A program made the translations under genes and the position numbers. A stretch of DNA of 35,348 nucleotides from Psychrobacter sp. GP33 (GTDB lineage: Bacteria; Pseudomonadota; Gammaproteobacteria; Pseudomonadales; Moraxellaceae): positions 1 to 35,348 of the forward strand of contig NZ_JACGYX010000011.1 of the NCBI RefSeq assembly GCF_014119005.1. The letters run 5' to 3'. Below the pieces are notes generated by a model. The model did no database searches and was not told where the DNA came from. It worked only from the letters and a program-made list of their open reading frames with translations. Shown here piece after piece: positions 18,501 through 25,746 of the stretch (position 1 is the first letter of the stretch; each line of letters starts with the position of its first letter).

Positions 18501-21500
18501 CTTTTCGCTGCGCATGCCAAGTCTCCCACGATAACGTTAGATAACTGGAGAAATAACCAGCGGTGTAGCCACTAATATCTGTGTCGACGCGCGGATCGCT
18601 AAGCACGGTATCATTAACGTCCCAGCTCGTTTGCTGCCATGGATCGAACAGCACCTTCTCGTAAGTGTGATTAGGATGCAGCGTGGCCACAACGCGCTCA
18701 ACAGGATCGTAGAACAAGATTGGGCTGACGCCAACCTGTACCCCGAATTCGAAGTGATGGGTGTCGGTAAAGAACGGCTCGTACTGACGAACTGGCTTGC
18801 CCTTATTATTGAAGATGGTCCAGCCACTACCGACCCAGCGTGGTGGACCGACGATTCCATTAATCTTTTCAGGCTCTGCCTGGATTTTCCGCTGGATCTC
18901 ACGACTAAAGCCGTCGGAGTAAGAGAAGCTGTGCTGAATTTTTGTCTGTTCACCAAGTTGCAAATCAGCGTCGTGGGTCTCACGTACCAACGCATAAACG
19001 ACAGCAGATTGCGGCTCGGCCTGCTTCTTGCTGCGCTGATAAGCGAATAGATCATAAACCAGCCGCGTAGTAGCCCGTCCCAAAATAGCGTGTGGATCAG
19101 CGAGCGGATTAGCAATATGATCGTGGATTTCAGCATCCGTTAGATCGGTGATGAAACCATCAAGCGAATCACCCAGGTTTTCCTCTGGCTTGCCCATCAC
19201 TGCGGTGCCCACTACCAGACCGAGGATGTCAAATGTCACTTCGGCGCGGTTACGGTTAGGGTCCATTACTAGCCGTGGTTGCAGCACGCGATAGTCGTTA
19301 CCAGGCTTAGTGAGATCGAGATCTCCGCTCGGCAAACGCTCACCCACGGTAACGCAGTTACCCAGAGCGTCGCGAGTTTCCAACATTAATAGGTCGTATT
19401 CGTCATAAACGATGGTGCTCTCGGTGTTGACTTGGCTAGTATGAAACGGATCACGGGAGCGATGCGGTAGGAAAAAGTGCTGGCGAGCATAGGCTAACTC
19501 TTGGGCCGGTGTATCCGTACTGTTTGGTGACAATAATACTCTACCCGAAGGTATCCACCAGTGGTCATCAGCATCCATATCGACGTAGCCACCACGGTCG
19601 GAACCTTGACTGCCAAGTCTAAGTACATCAGCAATATTTGTTAGTAATGAGTGGCCGTCACGTCGGAAAACTTGTGCTAACAGCCCCGGCGTAAAAGCGA
19701 GCTGATAACTCTCGCCAGGCAGGGCCAACAGTTCGACTTCACCAAGCGGCAGCAGCGCTGTCAGATCATCTTTACGGTACAGGGTGCGAACGTGTTCAAT
19801 AAGCCGTTTTTGTTGACTGCTATGATCTGCTTGCTGCTCATAAGAGATTTGTGCAGCTGATAACAACATAGTGAAATCATTGCCTGTCCACTCGTCTAAG
19901 CTGAAGCGTGGGGCGTTATTTTGCAGCTTGAAACCGGTTAACTCATAGCTACGTGCTTCAGCTGGAAGCGGCGTGCGGTAGTTGTCGAACACATTGACGG
20001 CATCGATGGTATTAGTAACACGATTTTCAGTATAAGTGACGAGCATTTGCGTCTGCTTCTTCCGGTCGTCCGGATTAAGTTCTACCAGGCCAGGGTTTGA
20101 GACCGTCGTCACCTGCCCTTGCTCATTGACAATGCGGATAGTTTCACGGCGGCCATAACCGATAGCGGCTTGCTTAAGCACATTGCCAAAATCATCTACT
20201 TCCAACGTCAGCGCGTGCTGGATACGGGGATCAGCTGGATTACGCTCGTAATGGTAGCTGATGGCTTCACGCGGATGAGTGAAGAAGACTGCGTGGCGGT
20301 TACCATGGCGAGATTGTAAATGGTGAATGGTGAAATTCTGCTCGGTGACTGTGTAAGGATGCAAAGCCTCAGGTGTATCATCGAAGGCGTAAATCTCCTG
20401 ACGCAGCATGGCACCCTTGAGCGAGCGGCTGGCCTCGCGCTCTTCTTCAAGTGTCAAATCTAAGGGTAATATGGTATCTGGAAGCAGCAGTGCCTTAGCT
20501 TGTGCATCGGTCAGCCCCGGTTCGCGGTAGTACTCGCCGGTATCATGTGTATCAAGAATACCCGCAAAAAAATCAGATAAATGCTCACGACCCAGATAGG
20601 CACCAGTATGGAACCAGGTTTTGGTATGCACCGGAGGCACGTGAGAGACACCATCAATGTTGGTTGCTGCGGACAGTGTGCCGTCTGTTGTCAGGGCGGC
20701 GAGCTCCTCCGTATCAAACTGCTCAACCATCCCGAAACCACGAAATTCTCGCTCTTCGCCATCAAAGTAGCCGTGATGATAGGCGTAGCGTGTGGCGAAG
20801 CAGTTGCGGCTGATGTGGTCATACGTCTCAACGCGCTCGACCACGTGCACTGGGAACGGCAGTCTGGTAATCCAGGGTCTACCAGCGTACTTGTCCTGTA
20901 GATAGAATTTTGTAGAAGGCGCGTACTGGATGCGAGTCTCCGCGCCGAGGTTATTGACAGTCTTAATGAGTAGATGAGGTTTTTGCTCACCCATCAAATT
21001 GATATAGCGCATCGGCCGATCCGCATCGCCGGACAGCGGCGACGACCAGACTAGGCAAGCAGTGCCGTTGCCGAGCAGATCGACAGGCACAATATTGACC
21101 AAGTCATCTATACGCGGAAAAACTCGCAGCACCTGTACTGTGCTCCAGCTGTTGCCCGATTGATTGAAATACAGGCGTATGCCATCACGGTGCAGATAAA
21201 TGATATCTGTAGTTCCACTACCGTCGATATCAGCCAGCCGGATACGTGCTTGGTCAAACTGATCACTATGGTCGAACCACGGTGCCTGATCCATAATAAT
21301 TTTAGCGCCGAAACGACCGTAGCCAAGATTTGGCCAGTAGCAGACTTCGCCGTTGCGGATACGTACTAGATCGGTAAGGCCGTCGCCACTCAAATCAGCC
21401 AAGTAGATCGACTGAGTACCGTCAGCAAAAACGATACGAGGACCTTTGTTCTCATCCAGCACTTTAGCAACACGCATAGCTGGACCAAATCCTTTCTCCG

Positions 21501-23214
21501 CTAGCGACGGGTGCCAGACCAATGCATCATCTTCAGTGATAAGCACATCGGCATGACCGTCACCGTTGAGGTCGATAAATTTCAGGTTAGGATCGCGCAT
21601 GGCACGGTTAAGACGAAATGTGAACGGCCTAAATGATTGCCAACCTTCAGCGCCGTCGTGTTCGTACAGGCCAGGCATGGGACCATCCATGACAACCACA
21701 TCGGGCTCGCCGTCGCCGGCAAGATCCATAAATTGCGCACCGCTAGCGAGGGCGAGATTTGGCTTTAAAGCGACACGCTCAAGCGGTGCGAACTCAACTG
21801 GTCTAGGGCTGATTGGGCTAATATTGCGCTTGTAATACCAAGCATTAGCTTGCTCAGTCAGAATACCGGGCAGACCTTCACCGTGTAGATCCGTCCATTG
21901 GTAAGTCATACCATCCAGACCAATCGGAAGATTTTCAAGACTTTTAGAATCGACTTCCTCTACCGTGTCCTGCACGATGGGCTCAGTGTATTCGAACTCA
22001 ACTGGTGGCAAACTACGCTTTTTGTAGTCATCACCCTCGCGCTTGTACCCTGTTTGTGTAAAGGTACCCAGAAAGCTATAAATAGGATTACGGACGCTGG
22101 TCGGATCTTGATCGTGAGAGTAGGTGAAGTCTGTGGAACGTACTAAGCAATCGTTGCCAACGCCCTCCTCGCCCTCAAAATGATGGAACATCAGCACCCG
22201 CTGACAAAGTCGCGTGGTGCGCACCTCGAAACCGGCGTGATAGGTTGAGAAAGGATCGTTGCGAAAGACCCACGGCTTAATCCCGTTTGGCGTAGGTGCG
22301 TCGGTATCGTGCTCCCCATAATCAAGGACCACCTCGAACATCCAATCAGCATTCTGGATCTGTGCGCTACTCAAAAATATCGGCCGAGATCCTCCATCAT
22401 CCAACAATGATGTCCGGTTGCCATATTGCATACGTTTAAGATAACGGTTGGCTGTGCGTCGAGGATCATTATGATCGCCTCGGTTGCGTTCGTGCGCCTG
22501 GGTTAAATCGACACCGACTCCATCTTCCGATTTGTACCCGTACTGAATGGCATTGCCTTTATCGTCGCGAGTTTCGCAGATTAGCCAGCTAAAAATACGG
22601 CTAGGATCCTCGGGATCAACGATTCGAGAACTAGTATCCTTGCCATATAAGGTCAAAATATTGTCTTGGGATATCGAGCGCCAATGCACATCCTCATCAC
22701 TCAGCCGAGTCCAGCGTTCGATACGTGCAAACAGACCTTCAATACGAGGACGATACCTATGGATGAGGTAACCTGACACAGACGCCTTATCTTCAAAGCT
22801 CTTACCATCGGAATTAAGTAGCGGTACTAGATCTTCCGCACCAGAGAGCACGAAAACATCAGACTCTTCGGCATTATGATACTGCGGTAAGCCCTTTGCA
22901 GTTTTGCGCGTGATCGCTGGCAGTGAAAGCGTCCATCCAAAACCATAAACTCCGTTACCAGACCCAGAATCATAGGAAAGAGCAAGCTGAGGACCAAAGC
23001 CAGAGCGACCGGGGCTGGTCGCGATCGGCACCGACATCGACCCGGTGCCGGTGACCGGATTGGCAGCGAACTTCTCGCCGATGCCGCGAATCGCACCGCC
23101 ACCTTTGGGAAGTGAGATCGTGGGAGCAAAGCCTTTTTTCTGATCGGTTCCTTGTGCGTTATCGGCTCCACCATTACCCGCAGTGGATTGAGGTATCTCT
23201 TTGAAGTCAGGCAT
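15526..23214 (-). CDS. TcB-TcC fusion protein with variable C-terminal effector
   Basis: Single-chain TcB-TcC (2562 aa): the beta-cocoon that encloses and delivers a toxic C-terminal domain through the TcA channel. Residues ~28-330 form an SpvB domain (GRSGFGPQLALSYDSGSGNG); ~590-645 carry the FG-GAP-like TcB propeller motif DLSGDGLTDLVRIRNGEV; a TcB middle region follows; ~1600-2271 are YD/RHS repeats ending in the RHS core signature GLYYYGARYY and VRNNPIRYVDIKG. R2232, D2245 and D2268 (the aspartates 23 residues apart) match the residues used for self-cleavage in characterised TcC proteins. The remaining ~290 residues are unlike the RHS core: a proline-rich linker, an 11-residue tandem repeat, one hydrophobic helix, an acidic stretch, then ADHIVPKS (2465-2472) and KKHHRGFITTGS (from 2488), suggestive of an HNH-like nuclease. 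The start at 23214 has an AGAGG site seven bases upstream. It is the first gene of the Tc operon. No immunity gene is adjacent. Confidence 0.92.
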   Translation of the reverse strand: MPDFKEIPQSTAGNGGADNAQGTDQKKGFAPTISLPKGGGAIRGIGEKFAANPVTGTGSMSVPIATSPGRSGFGPQLALSYDSGSGNGVYGFGWTLSLPAITRKTAKGLPQYHNAEESDVFVLSGAEDLVPLLNSDGKSFEDKASVSGYLIHRYRPRIEGLFARIERWTRLSDEDVHWRSISQDNILTLYGKDTSSRIVDPEDPSRIFSWLICETRDDKGNAIQYGYKSEDGVGVDLTQAHERNRGDHNDPRRTANRYLKRMQYGNRTSLLDDGGSRPIFLSSAQIQNADWMFEVVLDYGEHDTDAPTPNGIKPWVFRNDPFSTYHAGFEVRTTRLCQRVLMFHHFEGEEGVGNDCLVRSTDFTYSHDQDPTSVRNPIYSFLGTFTQTGYKREGDDYKKRSLPPVEFEYTEPIVQDTVEEVDSKSLENLPIGLDGMTYQWTDLHGEGLPGILTEQANAWYYKRNISPISPRPVEFAPLERVALKPNLALASGAQFMDLAGDGEPDVVVMDGPMPGLYEHDGAEGWQSFRPFTFRLNRAMRDPNLKFIDLNGDGHADVLITEDDALVWHPSLAEKGFGPAMRVAKVLDENKGPRIVFADGTQSIYLADLSGDGLTDLVRIRNGEVCYWPNLGYGRFGAKIIMDQAPWFDHSDQFDQARIRLADIDGSGTTDIIYLHRDGIRLYFNQSGNSWSTVQVLRVFPRIDDLVNIVPVDLLGNGTACLVWSSPLSGDADRPMRYINLMGEQKPHLLIKTVNNLGAETRIQYAPSTKFYLQDKYAGRPWITRLPFPVHVVERVETYDHISRNCFATRYAYHHGYFDGEEREFRGFGMVEQFDTEELAALTTDGTLSAATNIDGVSHVPPVHTKTWFHTGAYLGREHLSDFFAGILDTHDTGEYYREPGLTDAQAKALLLPDTILPLDLTLEEEREASRSLKGAMLRQEIYAFDDTPEALHPYTVTEQNFTIHHLQSRHGNRHAVFFTHPREAISYHYERNPADPRIQHALTLEVDDFGNVLKQAAIGYGRRETIRIVNEQGQVTTVSNPGLVELNPDDRKKQTQMLVTYTENRVTNTIDAVNVFDNYRTPLPAEARSYELTGFKLQNNAPRFSLDEWTGNDFTMLLSAAQISYEQQADHSSQQKRLIEHVRTLYRKDDLTALLPLGEVELLALPGESYQLAFTPGLLAQVFRRDGHSLLTNIADVLRLGSQGSDRGGYVDMDADDHWWIPSGRVLLSPNSTDTPAQELAYARQHFFLPHRSRDPFHTSQVNTESTIVYDEYDLLMLETRDALGNCVTVGERLPSGDLDLTKPGNDYRVLQPRLVMDPNRNRAEVTFDILGLVVGTAVMGKPEENLGDSLDGFITDLTDAEIHDHIANPLADPHAILGRATTRLVYDLFAYQRSKKQAEPQSAVVYALVRETHDADLQLGEQTKIQHSFSYSDGFSREIQRKIQAEPEKINGIVGPPRWVGSGWTIFNNKGKPVRQYEPFFTDTHHFEFGVQVGVSPILFYDPVERVVATLHPNHTYEKVLFDPWQQTSWDVNDTVLSDPRVDTDISGYTAGYFSSYLTLSWETWHAQRKDGALGLQEQAVANKAAAHADTPATAFLDTLGRPFLTISRNKVVASGHDLNGTEDKYHSRVELDIEGNQRAVRDAIVQDGDDQGRIVMRYSYNMLGAVIYQVSMEAGERWILSDVAGKPIRAWDSRDHEFRTTYDALRRPVGSYLIEGAEPEILVGRTIYGESQPSAETKNLRGQVVQLFDQAGVVTNSQCDFKGNPLHNQRQLAKEYKKALDWSAAVPLETDIFNSSSKYDALNRPTQTTAPDNSIIRHIYNEANLLERVEANLRGDAVVTPFVSNIDYDAKGQRQRIDYSNGTSTSYEYDPLTFRLTHLRTRRGTESLQDLSYTYDPVGNITQIRDDAQQTIFFRNQHVEPSTEYIYDALYRLIEATGREHLGQIGGAPIPHSHNDASRVGLLQPGDGNAMGTYIERYVYDAVGNFLQMQHRGSNSAHSGWTRSYAYHEASLIEPSKQSNRLSQTATGNGNIILGTYTHDTHGNMLQMPHLPLMQWDYRDQLQATAKQVIGNGGTPETTWYVYDASGQRMRKVTERQVAPGETATRMKERIYLGAFEVYREYESNGNTLELERETLHLMDDQQRIALVETRTLGNDNSPSQLIRYQLNNHLGSASLELDEQAQIISYEEYAPYGSSTYQAVRSHTEAAKQYRYTGKERDEESGLYYYGARYYAAWLGRWVACDPKEFVDGLILFSYVRNNPIRYVDIKGHSAVPSVAIPPTGMPPAMPSPSVPTAGMAPGTQYASRFAQGLEQGLVKHSSTAAASTGAGTSTAAASTGAGITLLAAVALVAVIVLNVGIWGEVYNASKSNESEDAKLNELRDANARASADLEMSLPGIDSDAIAEPMSIEPLIQEPQTSESLALPAVGENPAMEEPKVFGNDNMELSSYRTEKKKSKGGKREADHIVPKSVNPLSEGDAPAISARKKHHRGFITTGSSNQAKEFREMLRGMIESDPNGFVNAHLLVLQIYHDEFGMEYAQASYDVLIYLDQFGIGKPLYR
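16188..16253. repeat. 33-bp perfect tandem duplication inside the effector linker
   Basis: Two identical 33-base units (16188-16220 and 16221-16253) encode a repeated 11-residue block rich in A, S, T and G (STAAASTGAG) just before the hydrophobic helix of the TcC C-terminal region. The exact identity indicates a recent slippage event in frame. Confidence 0.95.
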
Positions 23215-23606
23215 AAATAACCTCTCAATACTTCCTACGGGAAGTCATGACATGTTTATATCATGTAGAGCTATTATGGTAATTCCCTAAACTATCTTTT
23301 AATACAGGCTTATGTCTACTTAGATTACCTATAAAAAACCACTTTGCAAGGTGATTATGTAGTCGATCAATACCATAGGGGTTTTTAGTATCATCACAAG
23401 CCCCTCTGAGTAGCAACACACATCAATTGCAGTGGATGTACTGATTCATAATTATCTGTAGGTATAGTGTGTGGTTAAACATGGCGCTTAACCTATTCTA
23501 CTAAACGATATTGGTCTTATACGGGTAGAAGTTACTTATTTATTGTCAATAAATTATTTTAACTCTTATTAAATCGTTACTTAGCAAATTAATAATTTAG
23601 TAAGAG
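23215..23606. other. Tc operon upstream region, no gene seen
   Basis: About 390 bp between tcB-tcC and the first origin, with stops in all frames. It must hold the Tc promoter, reading left. I see no clear -35/-10 pair. In the untranslated leader lie a perfect 6-bp hairpin (ACTTCC 23230-23235, GGAAGT 23240-23245) and ACATG/CATGT arms nearby, which could affect message stability or regulation. Confidence 0.5.
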
Positions 23607-23646
23607 TTTTTGCTTTTAATGTTTTTAATGCTTTTAAAAGCTTTTA
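23607..23646. other. AT-rich block of origin 1 (likely unwinding element)
   Basis: T-rich run containing TTTTAATGTTTTTAATG and AAAGCTTTT, ending 38 bp before the first iteron. A near-identical block lies in the mirrored position at origin 2 (33901-33937), which supports a conserved replication role. Confidence 0.7.
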
Positions 23647-23684
23647 GACACGCTACAACCCTCGACAAATAAGGGCTATAGCAT

Positions 23685-23789
23685 CCATAAGACGACGTTT
23701 AGTTACCCATAAGACGACGTTTAGTTACCCATAAGACGACGTTTAGTTACCCATAAGACGACGTTTAGTTACCCATAAGACGACGTTTA
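23685..23789 (+). repeat. Iterons of origin 1 (22-bp unit, four full plus one partial)
   Basis: Unit CCATAAGACGACGTTTAGTT plus AC repeats head to tail at 23685, 23707, 23729 and 23751. A fifth copy (23773-23789) matches for 17 bases and then diverges. Tandem 22-bp iterons directly upstream of a Rep_3 gene are the usual initiator-binding sites and also control copy number by handcuffing. The downstream repB promoter abuts the last unit. Confidence 0.95.
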
Positions 23790-23801
23790 TATTCTTTGCG
23801 T

Positions 23802-23807
23802 TATAAT
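23802..23807 (+). promoter_or_regulatory. Candidate -10 box for repB of origin 1
   Basis: A perfect TATAAT 42 bp before the repB start codon and 12 bp after the last iteron. No good -35 hexamer is visible; the expected position falls inside the last iteron, which would allow Rep to repress its own gene. Confidence 0.45.
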
Positions 23808-23849
23808 GCTTAATATTGTATTATTGCCTAACTTCTTAAGGCGCTTGAT

Positions 23850-24779
23850 ATGTACAAATCTGATTTAGTCGTGAAAACAAATCATCTTAATACTGTTTTG
23901 CAAAACTTGTCTTTAGCTGAAATCCGTATTATTCAATTGGCTATAGTAGATGCCAGAGAAACTAATACAGGACTTAGTACAGATAGGCCATTACGTATTG
24001 ATGCATTACGATACGCTGAAGTTTTTGAGACCACACGGCAGAATGCATATATGCGCATGAAGGAAGCGGAATCTACGTTATTTGATAGGCGTTTTACTTA
24101 TATAGACGATAACGGCAACCCAAAAAAAACTAGGTGGCTGCAAGAAGTGGGTTACATAGATGATGAGGGTGCTATAGAAATAGTTTTTACTCTTGCTGTC
24201 GTTAAAGGTATTAGCCGTATAGATGGTGCTGAAGACTTTTTTACTTCATACCTCTTAAAACAAACAGCAACTATGCAAAGCAATTATTCAGTAAGGCTGT
24301 ATGAATTGCTGATACAGTGGAAAACTGCAAGAAAAACGCCAGTATTCGACATAGAAAATTTTAGAGGTCAATTAGGTTTATTAGAAAATGAATATGGTCG
24401 CATGTATGATTTTAAACAGCGAGTGCTAGATTTGGCAGTAAAAGAAATTAATGAAAAATCTGATATAACAGTCAGTTACAACCAACAAAAACAGGGTAAA
24501 AGCATAATAGGCTTTTCATTCTCGATCAAACTAAAAGCGTCAGCCGTTAAACCTGTTACCGATTCTGACACCTCTATCAAACTATCTAATAGCCAAATTA
24601 AATTATTTAGCAGTAAACTTGCTGAATTAAATGAACTTGGTAGCACTGCGCCTATAGGCAAAAGTACCGCAGAATTTGCCGCTATTATTGCTGATCATTT
24701 AGCAGACCCAATCAAACAAAAAAAATATATCCCTCACTTGGAAAAAGTCGGTTATAAGCAGGAAAAGAGCAAAGGTTAG
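23850..24779 (+). CDS. repB: Rep_3-family plasmid replication initiator (origin 1)
   Basis: Initiator protein (309 aa) expected to bind the adjacent iterons, open the origin and load the host replication machinery. The sequence has the two winged-helix layout of Rep_3/RepB proteins: first domain ~1-120 (LSLAEIRIIQLAIVDARE, then a DRRFTYIDDNG turn) and second domain ~140-225, with QSNYSVRLYELLIQW and the basic QKQGKSIIGFSFSIK. Length is normal for the family. The ATG at 23850 follows AAGG at short distance. It is clearly related in motif order to the second repB at 32726 (LYELIIRW, EQHKQGRVITAFTFKFK), but the sequence and iterons differ. The gene is convergent with the HTH gene 97 bp downstream. 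Confidence 0.93.
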   Translation: MYKSDLVVKTNHLNTVLQNLSLAEIRIIQLAIVDARETNTGLSTDRPLRIDALRYAEVFETTRQNAYMRMKEAESTLFDRRFTYIDDNGNPKKTRWLQEVGYIDDEGAIEIVFTLAVVKGISRIDGAEDFFTSYLLKQTATMQSNYSVRLYELLIQWKTARKTPVFDIENFRGQLGLLENEYGRMYDFKQRVLDLAVKEINEKSDITVSYNQQKQGKSIIGFSFSIKLKASAVKPVTDSDTSIKLSNSQIKLFSSKLAELNELGSTAPIGKSTAEFAAIIADHLADPIKQKKYIPHLEKVGYKQEKSKG

Positions 24780-24876
24780 TCTTAACTATAGTTTATCGTT
24801 GTAGGTAAATACATGGTAATAGACGAGAAAAGAATATACCAGTATCGCATCAAACGTATTTGTTAAACGTTAGCTT

Positions 24877-25377
24877 TTAAAATCCCCACCATCTTTTCTT
24901 CTTCTTAACTGAATGCGTCTCGATAGTTTGAGTATTTGATTCAGGCTGTGGCTCATATTCAGCTTCAGACTTCTTGAACTCCAATAGTCTCGTCTGCGCA
25001 AAATCATGAATACTGGCATTAGCTTTCTCAAGCGTTTTAGTTAGCTGAGAGAGCTGCTGCTGGTAATTTTCTATCAATTGCTTTTGGTCATTCACTTGTT
25101 GTCGTAGGTGCTCATTGGTTAATTTTTCAAGTGCTAACTGGTGTTCAAGTGCTGTACAGTCTTGTACAGTCTGACTGTTAGAGTGCGTACTCTCAGTAGT
25201 GTTCATTAACTGTCCAGAACGTTTTTCTAAAACAGGTTCGCCAAATACGCGCAGCATCTCTGCCGTATCTATTTTCTTATCAGATGTTCTAGAGAGCTCG
25301 CCATCATTAACCTTCTGATAAATGGTGGTTCTTGATACACCCCACTCTTTTGCCGCTTTCGTTACCGATATGTTCAT
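24877..25377 (-). CDS. HTH/coiled-coil plasmid replication-associated DNA-binding protein
   Basis: Small cytoplasmic protein (166 aa) with a helix-turn-helix at residues ~5-30 (AAKEWGVSRTTIYQKVNDGE), an aspartate-rich turn, then a long glutamine- and leucine-rich helix at ~70-130 likely to form a coiled coil, and a lysine-rich end. Proteins of this build accompany Rep_3 genes on Acinetobacter, Psychrobacter and Moraxella plasmids and are usually labelled plasmid replication DNA-binding protein; their exact role is not settled. I choose ATG 25377, with AGG seven bases before it, over the TTG 18 bases upstream. It is convergent with repB rather than downstream in the same direction. An inverted repeat lies 34-71 bp upstream, a candidate operator. 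A truncated copy of its 5' end survives at 1541-1600. Confidence 0.75.
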   Translation of the reverse strand: MNISVTKAAKEWGVSRTTIYQKVNDGELSRTSDKKIDTAEMLRVFGEPVLEKRSGQLMNTTESTHSNSQTVQDCTALEHQLALEKLTNEHLRQQVNDQKQLIENYQQQLSQLTKTLEKANASIHDFAQTRLLEFKKSEAEYEPQPESNTQTIETHSVKKKKRWWGF

Positions 25378-25746
25378 TGTTAACCTAGTGTTCAAGTACG
25401 TTTTTAGTGGTTGTTCAGTACAACTGTCCAGAACGTTCAGTGAACAACTATGGCACTAACCAGCATATTTAAGCAAATGACATAAACTCACCACATCTAA
25501 GAATCAAGCCACCCGATATTTCTTAAAGTTCTCTGCCTGCTCAAAGATTTCTTTATACACCTCACCACGATCAATGGGCGGATAACCCCACTCATCAAGT
25601 AGTACCATCAGATCGAATTGAAGCTCAGCCTTGATATCCTCGCGCTTGTTCCAGTCAGTATACTTTGCTTTGTCGTCAATCACTTGTTTGACGGCTTTGG
25701 ATAGCTCTAGCAGCTTATCTTCAGGATAGGTAAAGTCGTATTTATG
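25318..25746. repeat. Right copy of long imperfect direct repeat
   Basis: Counterpart of 1541-1970, in the same orientation, here formed by the 5' end of the intact HTH gene, its upstream region and the 3' end of intact hsdR. Confidence 0.85.
25410..25448. promoter_or_regulatory. Candidate operator upstream of the HTH gene
   Basis: Perfect 8-bp inverted arms GTTGTTCA (25410-25417) and TGAACAAC (25441-25448) flank a region containing the palindrome GAACGTTC. The 16-mer AACTGTCCAGAACGTT within it (25422-25437) recurs exactly inside the HTH gene at 25208-25223. The layout suggests self-regulation by the HTH protein; this is inferred from position only. Confidence 0.45.

Noticed and set aside
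23685..23789. Regular 22-bp repeats as a CRISPR array
   Set aside because: Units are directly adjacent with no spacers and sit before a Rep gene; they are iterons. The same holds for 33773-33860.
1541..25746. Composite transposon explaining the direct repeats
   Set aside because: The repeats are gene fragments (HTH/hsdR), without a transposase or terminal inverted repeats; recombination between plasmids explains them better.
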